Positions 57,646 to 64,000 of a stretch of 64,000 nt of DNA are shown piece by piece. The notes below the pieces were generated by a model that did not search any database, was not told where the DNA came from, and saw only the letters and a program-made list of their open reading frames with translations. The DNA lies in assembly GCF_001661495.1 (NCBI RefSeq), contig NZ_BDDT01000003.1, forward strand, positions 372,001 through 436,000. Direction: 5' to 3'. This DNA is from Pseudoalteromonas prydzensis (lineage in GTDB: Bacteria > Pseudomonadota > Gammaproteobacteria > Enterobacterales > Alteromonadaceae). The position numbers and the translations under genes were made by a program. The first letter of the stretch is position 1; each line of letters begins with the position of its first letter.

Positions 57646-58173
57646 TTAGTGCCACTCAAATTGTTTGGTTGCATAGCAATGTACTTTATCACTGATCATT
57701 AAACTACTCTCATCGATAATGACATCCCAATTTAAACTGCGCGTTAAATCCATTTGAATATCATCAACAAACTGCTGATCAATTTCGATAATATGGCTAT
57801 TTGCAAATAACTTTAAGCGTGCCTCTGACTCAATTAGCCACTGACTATTACTAATCGTTAGGACTAATAATTCGTCAACTTGCTTCGCTATTTTTAGCAG
57901 TTGATCAAGATTAGGCTGATCCACACTTAACCACGTTTTATAATGCTCATCCAGTGCTTGGATACCGACATCTGGTTGCAGTCTATCAGAGAGTTTATTT
58001 AGCACCGCATGGCGGTCGTAAGATAAAAGGCAATACCCTACTAGTTTTAAAACAAAATGCTCGAGCGTTTCGTTTTTTGTTAAAGCGGTGGTAAATACCT
58101 CTTGATGATTACGCTGCTGACGCAAATCTGCAATGCTAAATCGAGCTTTAAAGATCCGGGCTTTATCAGACAT
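57646..58173 (-). CDS. yaeQ: YaeQ family protein
   Basis: The start at ATG 58173 gives MSDKARIFKARFSIADLRQQ; four further residues are possible from 58185. The 175-residue protein matches YaeQ by KARIFKARFSIADLRQQRNHQEVFTTAL, KLVGYCLLSY and the LWIDVGQ-like TWLSVDQPNLDQLLKIAKQVDELLVL. YaeQ has a PD-(D/E)XK nuclease-like fold in known structures; its role is unclear. It is convergent to the nrd operon. Confidence 0.88.
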   Translation of the reverse strand: MSDKARIFKARFSIADLRQQRNHQEVFTTALTKNETLEHFVLKLVGYCLLSYDRHAVLNKLSDRLQPDVGIQALDEHYKTWLSVDQPNLDQLLKIAKQVDELLVLTISNSQWLIESEARLKLFANSHIIEIDQQFVDDIQMDLTRSLNWDVIIDESSLMISDKVHCYATKQFEWH

Positions 58174-58242
58174 AACATTCACCAAACTAGTGATTATTTC
58201 TACTTCAGTATAGCGCTTACTAATGAAAATGTGTTTATTTTA

Positions 58243-58260
58243 AAGTTATGGTATAACATT
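58243..58260. promoter_or_regulatory. Zur-like box 1
   Basis: AAGTTATGGTATAACATT, an imperfect palindrome resembling the Zur site GTTATAwTATAAC. It lies 63 bp before the receptor start. Confidence 0.5.
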
Positions 58261-58280
58261 ATTGATCGGCACAAATGATG

Positions 58281-58297
58281 GTGTTATATTATATCAC
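58281..58297. promoter_or_regulatory. Zur-like box 2
   Basis: GTGTTATATTATATCAC, a palindrome with a single mismatch centred at 58289, 27 bp before the start codon. It fits the Zur consensus, and the gene product has zinc-type His clusters. Confidence 0.6.
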
Positions 58298-58323
58298 AAC
58301 ATAATAACCACGATGTAGTAACC

Positions 58324-60717
58324 ATGATCCGACATTCTTTAGTATCCACTGCAATTATCACTGCTTTAAGTTCTTTTTCTGCTCATGCCGCGGTTGTAAC
58401 AGGCCAAGTTTTAGATGACAAAAATCAACCGATCAGCCAAGCCGAAGTCCATGTACACGGTAAAGCTCAAACAATAAAAACTGATAACAACGGCCAGTTT
58501 AGTATTAATATAGACGCTAATAGTCAGCTACATATTAGTAAAGATAATTATGTTGATGCCCGTATTGCTGTCAATGAAGCAAGCCCAGCATTACAGGTTA
58601 CCCTTATTCCAACCTCTGTTGAAACGGTGGTAGTATACGCCTCTGCCCTGCATAAAAATAGTTTAGAAATGATTTCACCAGTGAGCGTTCTCAGTGGTGA
58701 TGAACTACGAAATAAAGCAAAACCAACATTAGGCGAAACTTTAAAAGGTCTACCAGGCGTTAATGCCAGCTATTTTGGCCCTGTTTCTTCGAGCCCTATA
58801 ATCCGAGGCTTAGATGGCCCCCGCGTGAAAATCACTCAAAATGGTTTAGACAGCAGCGATGCATCTAGAATTGGCCCAGATCACGCCACTTCTAATGACA
58901 GCCTAGCTGCTGAACAGATTGAAGTCCTACGTGGTCCTGCGACTTTACTTTATGGCTCTGGTGCAATCGGCGGTGTTGTTAATGTGGTTGATAACCGTAT
59001 TCCAACTGATAACATCGAACAACTAACTGGCGCAGTTGAATACAGCCACGATACAGTATCAAACGCCAACACCTATGCTGCCAAGCTTGAAACAGGTCAT
59101 AACAACTTTAATTTTCATTTTGATGGCACTAAACGCACTGGTGATGACTACCAAACTCCGCGTTTTAACTTACCTGAGGAAGAGCACGAAGATCATGAAG
59201 GCCATGACGAAGAAGAGCATGAAACAGCGACGTCTGTTAAAAATACCTTTATTGATAGCCAAACCGTAAACTTTGGTACTAGCTATGTAGGCGAACATTT
59301 AACGTTAGGCGTCTCTTATGGTCGTATAGAAACAGATTACGGTATTCCAGCCCATAGCCATGAACACGGGCATGAACATGAGCACGAACATGCCCATGAA
59401 GAAGGTGAAGAAGAAGCTGTTTATGCGCGCGTAGAGCAAGATCGTTGGCAAGGCCTAATGAGCTATGCGTTACATAACAATTGGATTGAAACCATTAATT
59501 TACGTCTTGGTTATACTGACTATCGCCATGCTGAAATTGAAGATGGCGCGATTGGTACAATCTTTAGTAATGAAACCACTGAAGCACGTTTTAATGTTGA
59601 GCATAAACTGGGGAACTGGCATGGGATGGCGGGCTACCACTTTAGCGAGTCTAATTATGATGCTGATGGTGAAGAAGCCTTTACACCTGCAAGTAAAACC
59701 ACGACTAATGCATTGTTTATTTTAGAAGAGCAACAGTTTGGCGACGTAACTGTGGAACTTGGTGCTCGTTTAGAAGATTATAATATTGATAGTAACGTCG
59801 ATACTTCAGCGCATGACCATGACCATGAGCATGAAGAGCATGCTGATGAGCACGGAAATGAGCTAACGGCTTACAGTAAAAGTTTTACTAACCTAAGCGC
59901 TTCAGCTGGCGCAATTTGGCAATATACGCCAGGTCAAAGCGTGTCTCTTAGCGTGTCACATTCTGAGCGTGCTCCATTATCTGCAGAGCTACTTTCAAAT
60001 GGTGTGCATATTGCGACTGGCACCTATGAACTAGGTTTAGGCTACGTGATAGAAGACGGTGAAATTCACTTTGAACCAGAAAATATCAAACAAGAAACAT
60101 CAACCAATATTGATTTTGGCTTTAGACGCTTTAGCGGTGATTTTGGTTATACCGTTAACTTTTTCTATAACGACATTGAAAACTTTTACTATCAGCAAAA
60201 CACAGGGTTAATCTTTGATGAAGAGCACGGCCTTGAAACAGCAGAGCCTGGCCACGATGATGGCATGGCGGTTTATCAATTTGTTAGTAAAGATGCAAAA
60301 TTATACGGGATTGAGTTTGACGCACATTATCAACTTAACGCCAATGCCATGGTTAAACTATTTGGTGATTCAACAACCGCGAAACTTGCTGATGACGAAG
60401 GTAATTTGCCGCGTATTCCAGCGAACAAATTAGGCTCTGAATTACAATATACTATTAGTGATTGGCAATTTAGCTTAACGGGCACTCACTACTTTGAACA
60501 AAATGACATCACTGCCTATGAAACCGCAACTGACGGTTACACATTATTTGATGCACAAGCAAATTATCAATTAACTGTTGGCCCTGTCGATACGCAGTTT
60601 TATATCAACATTGATAACATCACCGATGAATTAGGTTTTGTACACAGTTCCTTCATTAAAGATCAAGCGCCATTACCAGGGCGAAACTTTAGACTCGGTG
60701 TTCGTGGTTACTTTTAA
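58324..60717 (+). CDS. TonB-dependent outer-membrane receptor with His-rich loops, ZnuD-like
   Basis: The 797-residue precursor has a signal peptide (cut near A22), an N-terminal carboxypeptidase-regulatory-like domain (about 23-105), a plug domain (about 115-215) and a 22-strand barrel ending in RGYF. Three clusters of His/Glu/Asp lie in predicted external loops (about 285-300, 342-362, 495-512), the mark of ZnuD-type receptors that capture zinc. Two Zur-like boxes upstream suggest derepression at low zinc. Nickel or cobalt cannot be excluded. A TonB box is not clear. Confidence 0.92.
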   Translation: MIRHSLVSTAIITALSSFSAHAAVVTGQVLDDKNQPISQAEVHVHGKAQTIKTDNNGQFSINIDANSQLHISKDNYVDARIAVNEASPALQVTLIPTSVETVVVYASALHKNSLEMISPVSVLSGDELRNKAKPTLGETLKGLPGVNASYFGPVSSSPIIRGLDGPRVKITQNGLDSSDASRIGPDHATSNDSLAAEQIEVLRGPATLLYGSGAIGGVVNVVDNRIPTDNIEQLTGAVEYSHDTVSNANTYAAKLETGHNNFNFHFDGTKRTGDDYQTPRFNLPEEEHEDHEGHDEEEHETATSVKNTFIDSQTVNFGTSYVGEHLTLGVSYGRIETDYGIPAHSHEHGHEHEHEHAHEEGEEEAVYARVEQDRWQGLMSYALHNNWIETINLRLGYTDYRHAEIEDGAIGTIFSNETTEARFNVEHKLGNWHGMAGYHFSESNYDADGEEAFTPASKTTTNALFILEEQQFGDVTVELGARLEDYNIDSNVDTSAHDHDHEHEEHADEHGNELTAYSKSFTNLSASAGAIWQYTPGQSVSLSVSHSERAPLSAELLSNGVHIATGTYELGLGYVIEDGEIHFEPENIKQETSTNIDFGFRRFSGDFGYTVNFFYNDIENFYYQQNTGLIFDEEHGLETAEPGHDDGMAVYQFVSKDAKLYGIEFDAHYQLNANAMVKLFGDSTTAKLADDEGNLPRIPANKLGSELQYTISDWQFSLTGTHYFEQNDITAYETATDGYTLFDAQANYQLTVGPVDTQFYINIDNITDELGFVHSSFIKDQAPLPGRNFRLGVRGYF

Positions 60718-60737
60718 TTTACCGTAACACAAGTATA

Positions 60738-60774
60738 AAAAAAGCCACCTTAATCATCTTAAGGTGGCTTTTTT
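60738..60774. terminator. Bidirectional terminator between the receptor gene and fklB
   Basis: A perfect 16-bp stem ending in AAAAAA/TTTTTT around AGCCACCTTAA, loop TCATC. Confidence 0.93.
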
Positions 60775-60798
60775 ATTTACTTAAAAAGTAAATAACTA

Positions 60799-61416
60799 TT
60801 AAAGAATAGCGTGTAACTCAACATCAAATACAAGCGTCGAGAAAGGTGCAATCGCAGCACCGGCACCACGTTCACCATAAGCAAGCTCATGAGGAACATA
60901 AATACGCCATTTAGTGCCTACAGGCATCATTTGTAACGCTTCCGTCCAACCTTTGATAACGCCACCGACTGGGAATTCAGCAGGCTGGCCGCGCTCATAA
61001 GAGCTATCAAAAACAGTACCGTTGATAAGTGTACCGTGATAATCAACGCGAACTGTAGACTCTGCAGTTGGCTTTTCGCCTTCACCTGTTGCAAGTACTT
61101 CGTACTGAAGACCAGACTCAGTAACCGTTATTTCAGCACGCTTTGCATTTTCTTCTAAGAATGCAATACCTTCAGCGGCTAGTACTTTAGCTTCTTCTTC
61201 ACGACGAGCTTGAATTTCAGTATTGATTTTTTCGAAAGCCGCTTGGATCTCAGGGATCTCAACTTGGAAATCACCACCTGTGTAAGCATCTTTCATGCCT
61301 GCAAATACTGAATTTAAGTTTAAACCTTCGAATGGATTTGCTTTAAGTTGCTCACCCATTTGTAAGCCAATACCGTAACTTGCTTTTTCAGCATCTGTAG
61401 TAAAATTATCTGACAT
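60799..61416 (-). CDS. fklB: FKBP-type peptidyl-prolyl isomerase, FklB-like
   Basis: The start at ATG 61416 gives MSDNFTTDAEKASYGIGLQMGEQL; four more residues are possible. The 205-residue protein has the N-terminal dimerisation region (about 1-85), a long helix with RREEEAKVLAAEG, and a C-terminal FKBP domain (VRVDYHGTLINGTVFDSSYERGQPAEFPVGGVIKGWTEALQMMPVGTKWRIYVP). No signal peptide, so cytoplasmic like E. coli FklB (FKBP22). Confidence 0.93.
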   Translation of the reverse strand: MSDNFTTDAEKASYGIGLQMGEQLKANPFEGLNLNSVFAGMKDAYTGGDFQVEIPEIQAAFEKINTEIQARREEEAKVLAAEGIAFLEENAKRAEITVTESGLQYEVLATGEGEKPTAESTVRVDYHGTLINGTVFDSSYERGQPAEFPVGGVIKGWTEALQMMPVGTKWRIYVPHELAYGERGAGAAIAPFSTLVFDVELHAIL

Positions 61417-61490
61417 AATGTGTTTCACGTTTTGTTTATACCAACCTTAAAAGCGTTGGTATCAGTTAAAAGACGCGCCTATGCTATCAT

Positions 61491-61512
61491 AAAAAAAAGC
61501 CCTTTTGGGCTT
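61491..61512 (-). terminator. Terminator after the 128-residue membrane protein gene
   Basis: AAGCCC-TTTT-GGGCTT with a T-run of eight on the minus strand. Confidence 0.8.
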
Positions 61513-61520
61513 CTTTAGGA

Positions 61521-61907
61521 TTAGTTTTTAAGGAGTTTTCCCTTAATAAAGCGCATCGCGAAAGTAAATACCGGCAAGCTGATTAAAATACCAGCGAGTA
61601 ATGGCCGACTCAGTAATGCGTGCGAACCAACGAGTATCAAAGGAACTACTAATAAGCCAAATACGCCGATATAAATTGCTGCTATTTCAGGCCAATGTTT
61701 ATCGTATTTGGTGATCAAATGGGCAGATAAAATATTAAATCCTAAGCAATACGCCGTTGCAGTCACTAATACCTGCTCAGGTTGTGAATCAATAGCCATC
61801 TTAACCAGTAAATTGATTGCACTGTGATAACAGTAGCCAAATACACTCCATAACAACACATGTTTGAGTACTCGCTGAGTTGTACTTAATTGGTTTTGTT
61901 CTGTCAT
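61521..61907 (-). CDS. Small four-helix membrane protein of unknown function
   Basis: The 128-residue product has four predicted helices (about 14-32, 42-62, 72-92, 97-117) and short loops; the C-terminus is basic (RFIKGKLLKN). It resembles other small integral membrane proteins of marine gamma-proteobacteria, but no named family comes to mind. It lies just downstream of tRNA-Ser on the same strand, after the tRNA terminator. Confidence 0.75.
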   Translation of the reverse strand: MTEQNQLSTTQRVLKHVLLWSVFGYCYHSAINLLVKMAIDSQPEQVLVTATAYCLGFNILSAHLITKYDKHWPEIAAIYIGVFGLLVVPLILVGSHALLSRPLLAGILISLPVFTFAMRFIKGKLLKN

Positions 61908-61924
61908 AGTAAACTCCAGATAGC

Positions 61925-61951
61925 AAAAAGCCGCCCATAAGGCGGCTTTTT
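61925..61951 (-). terminator. Terminator after tRNA-Ser
   Basis: AAAAAGCCGCC, loop CATAA, GGCGGCTTTTT, only six bases from the tRNA 3' end. Confidence 0.93.
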
Positions 61952-61956
61952 AAATA

Positions 61957-62047
61957 TGGTGGAGAGATAGGGATTTGAACCCTAGATGGGCTACAAACCC
62001 ATGCCGGTTTTCAAGACCGGTGCATTCGACCACTCTGCCATCTCTCC
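61957..62047 (-). tRNA. tRNA-Ser(UGA)
   Basis: The 91-base minus-strand gene folds into a class II tRNA: acceptor stem GGAGAGA/TCTCTCC, anticodon stem-loop CCGGT-CTTGAAA-ACCGG with anticodon TGA, a long variable arm (CATGGGTTTGTAGCCCATC), T loop GGTTCAAATCC, and encoded CCA. The base before CCA (discriminator) is A where tRNA-Ser normally has G. It reads UCA and, by wobble, other UCN codons. Confidence 0.97.
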
Positions 62048-62148
62048 GTACGGCGCGGATAATAGGGGTTACTCGCCTTGTTGTAAAGCCCTAAAAGTAA
62101 AAAATTAAAATTAATTGCAGCGATAACTCTATAAAGGCTAAAAATAAC

Positions 62149-62526
62149 TCAATAATACTGTTTTGGGCGCTTTGCGATCCACGAACATAATAAACACACT
62201 AACAAGCTAAAAGTCACAAAACTTAAACCTTGAAATATTAAGTCATAACGATTGAGATCATCACTTGGCACTAAAACCAATATAAAGGCAGGCAAAATAC
62301 TCAGCACTAATACATAAAAGCACACTTTGAATGCTCTACCAAAATCAAATCGTCTGGTACGTTGCATCCACCATGCTAATATAACGACGATACCTATTGA
62401 TGACATTGCGATTAGATGAGGAGTATGCGTACTAAATGCGGTGTATAGAGTGATTACAGCACCTACAAAACCCCATAAAGACCAAGTAAGCCATTTTTCT
62501 TTTTCACGTAAAAATAAATTTCCCAT
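62149..62526 (-). CDS. Small four-helix membrane protein of unknown function
   Basis: The start at ATG 62526 gives MGNLFLREKEKWLTWSLWGF; the frame extends 14 codons further without support. The 125-residue protein has four helices (about 12-30, 36-52, 68-88, 96-116) and an Arg-rich loop (QRTRRFDFGRAF). No family recognised. It stands alone, between the tRNA and a nitroreductase gene on the same strand. Confidence 0.72.
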   Translation of the reverse strand: MGNLFLREKEKWLTWSLWGFVGAVITLYTAFSTHTPHLIAMSSIGIVVILAWWMQRTRRFDFGRAFKVCFYVLVLSILPAFILVLVPSDDLNRYDLIFQGLSFVTFSLLVCLLCSWIAKRPKQYY

Positions 62527-62723
62527 TGTTCTCGTCTTTTTTATCGTTATTGTTATAAGACATTCCATACAGTAACAAAAAATAACAGATTAAAAAACAA
62601 ACCGTCGAAGAATAATTACTTGCATCCTAGCGCTTCTCACAGCCAACGTTTAGCTAAGCAAAGTTAGCAAAAGCAACCTTAATCTAGTATGACTGTGATA
62701 GCGCCAACAAGTTCATTTTATAT

Positions 62724-63272
62724 TTATAACACACTAAAAAAGTCGTCTGCCTTATGCCGCGCAGGCTTAGTGCAATCAACAACAGCTGTACCTAGATATA
62801 GATAACCCACTATTTCGTCTTGCTCAGCAAGCCCGAGCGCCTTTTTTACTGCCGCGCTTTGAGCAAAGTAACCCGTACGCCAGATACCCGCCAACCCTTG
62901 TGCAAAGGCAGCCTGCTGCATTGCAAATACAGCACATCCTGCACTTTGTACTTGTTCAATGCGAGGAACTTTTGGGTGCGCTTGATATTTTGCCACCGCG
63001 ATAATAATCATCGGTGCTCGTTGCGTTAATTCTTTTGCGCGACTAATGGTTTTTTCATCTTGCTGTTCTGCAATAGCACTTTGATAATAAATTTCGCCTA
63101 AGCGTTCCCGCCCTGCCTCTTCTACGATAAAAAATTGCCACGGCGCTAAGCCACCATGATCAGGGACTTTTAATGCGGCTTTTTTAATGTTCTCTAATTG
63201 CGCTTGATTGGGTCCTGGGAAACTGAGTTTGGGATCAGATTGACGAGTTAATAACAGCTCAATAGCGTCCAT
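62724..63272 (-). CDS. YdjA-like nitroreductase
   Basis: The 182-residue flavoprotein has the nitroreductase fold signature: IELLLTRQSDPKLSFPGP (FMN phosphate site), DHGGLAPWQFFIVE, AVFAMQQAAFAQGLAGIWRTG and GYLYLGTA. Its short length and the RQSDPKL start match the YdjA subgroup of FMN-dependent NAD(P)H nitroreductases. The physiological substrate is unknown. Confidence 0.9.
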   Translation of the reverse strand: MDAIELLLTRQSDPKLSFPGPNQAQLENIKKAALKVPDHGGLAPWQFFIVEEAGRERLGEIYYQSAIAEQQDEKTISRAKELTQRAPMIIIAVAKYQAHPKVPRIEQVQSAGCAVFAMQQAAFAQGLAGIWRTGYFAQSAAVKKALGLAEQDEIVGYLYLGTAVVDCTKPARHKADDFFSVL

Positions 63273-63337
63273 AGCAATTCTCTACTTGAAAAAAGAAGCT
63301 AGCATAGCATTGTTAGGGATCACTGAGAAAGTTAGAA

Positions 63338-63374
63338 AAGTAGAAAGTTTGCCGCGTCGGCAAACTTTCTACTT
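63338..63374. terminator. 17-bp hairpin between the DoxX and nitroreductase genes
   Basis: AAGTAGAAAGTTTGCCG is followed after CGT by its exact complement. On the minus strand TTTTCTAAC follows, so it can end DoxX transcription 10 bp after the stop. Confidence 0.75.
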
Positions 63375-63383
63375 ACGCTTTGG

Positions 63384-64000
63384 TTATTCAATTTTTCGTC
63401 GTAACCAATAATCAACACTGACAAAGCGCCCACCACCGGTGAAAAATAAGCTCAAGAGCATTGCAAAGTAAATTGCTGAAAATTCAATGCCATTATTTAA
63501 AATAGACGGTTTACCCTTTTCATATAGATAATCTGGGAAACCATGCTCTTCTACAATGCCACGAATTTTCTCAATTCGTTCTTTTACTGCAAGGGAGTTT
63601 TCGAGGCTTTCTTTGGCGCCGGGGACAGCTAACCAATCGAGTACTTGAGCAGCACTGGTATCTGGATCTGTCGGCGCAATCGCAAACCAGCCGTTATGCC
63701 AATGTACAGACGTTGCAGCAACAACCATAGTAAACATAAGTGGAATACTTACTAGGCGAGTTAATAAACCTAGCAAGAGCAGCCAGCCCCCGAGAAATTC
63801 ACTCCAGCCAGCTAAAAAAGCCAGTAAATCAGGAAATGGCAGGCCGAGGCCCCAATCTGGGTTGCCAAACCAAGCAACCACATCAGGTGAAGCTAAAAAA
63901 AATTCAAAAAAGCCATTAACGTCACCACTGATATTTAGCTTGTTATAACCCGCAATGATCATAACGGGCGCGAGTATGAGTCTAAATAACAAAGCTGGGA
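63384..64000 (-). CDS. DoxX-family membrane protein, 5' end cut by the window edge
   Basis: The frame is open to the right edge (PALLFRLILAPVMIIAGYNKL), with no convincing start inside; a TTG at 63992 is in frame but without a visible ribosome site. At least 205 residues are seen with four membrane helices and the DoxX signature FLAGWSEFLGGWLLLLGLLTRLVSIPLMFTMVVA (about 60-93). An insertion between helices 3 and 4 (HNGWFAIAPTDPDT... to EHGFPDYLYEKG) is longer than in small DoxX proteins. DoxX proteins are linked to redox or membrane stress but functions are diverse. Confidence 0.85.
   Translation of the reverse strand, partial: PALLFRLILAPVMIIAGYNKLNISGDVNGFFEFFLASPDVVAWFGNPDWGLGLPFPDLLAFLAGWSEFLGGWLLLLGLLTRLVSIPLMFTMVVAATSVHWHNGWFAIAPTDPDTSAAQVLDWLAVPGAKESLENSLAVKERIEKIRGIVEEHGFPDYLYEKGKPSILNNGIEFSAIYFAMLLSLFFTGGGRFVSVDYWLRRKIE

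Overview
The window is about 64 kb of a moderately AT-rich gammaproteobacterial chromosome, most like Pseudoalteromonas or a close Alteromonadales relative. This rests on recognisable gene orders (gyrA-serC-aroA-cmk-rpsA-ihfB-lapA-lapB-pyrF, fabA next to rmf, ubiG followed by a mupP-like phosphatase, nrdA-nrdB-yfaE), on marine traits (acuI with its TetR regulator, mesX-mesD methionine synthesis) and on protein similarity judged by eye. No database search was possible, so family names come from motifs and genus is inference.

Layout. Positions 1-3940 are the right end of a phage-like element. A tightly overlapping run of structural-type genes (C-terminal end of one gene, a hendecad-repeat membrane protein, an unknown 327-residue protein, a membrane-anchored peptidoglycan-hydrolase-like protein, three small proteins) ends at a shared terminator facing a DUF3653-type regulator. 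A dif-like XerCD site lies at 3910-3937. The tiny coupled membrane proteins suggest a small tailless membrane-containing phage, but no capsid or packaging ATPase gene is inside the window. Positions 4130-9744 hold a response regulator, MoxR ATPase, DUF58 protein, TgpA-type transglutaminase and a carboxylate/Na+ antiporter-like transporter, apparently one operon. Positions 9907-15700 hold a thioesterase, an M23 peptidase, a double QueD-like protein, fabA with a FabR-type operator, rmf, acuR-acuI and a VF530 protein. Positions 15985-24600 hold a chemoreceptor of unusual topology, a TauE/SafE exporter, mesX-mesD with an upstream MetJ-like box, a protein kinase and a DUF3859 protein.

Positions 24827-39062 are mainly housekeeping: etfA-etfB and the divergent ETF:quinone oxidoreductase with LiuR-like palindromes between them, a thioesterase, a small outer-membrane barrel, trmO, proS, an LpxH-like phosphoesterase, a PhoD-like phosphatase, trhO, a DEAD-box helicase and cvfB. 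The 3' untranslated region of cvfB carries 17 tandem copies of a heptamer. Positions 39233-41590 are accessory and decayed: two genes on the plus strand, each followed at once by a degraded group II intron remnant on the minus strand.

Positions 41640-51887 form a long minus-strand housekeeping block (pyrF to gyrA). To its right lie ubiG-mupP, the nrd ribonucleotide reductase operon with NrdR and DnaA boxes, a yaeQ gene, a His-rich TonB-dependent receptor with two Zur-like boxes (probable zinc uptake), an FKBP isomerase, tRNA-Ser(UGA), two small membrane proteins, a nitroreductase and a DoxX protein cut by the right edge.

The most unusual signals are the dif-linked phage module, the heptamer array, the paired gene/antisense-intron pattern, the chemoreceptor lacking an N-terminal membrane segment, and the long structured leader of mesX-mesD.
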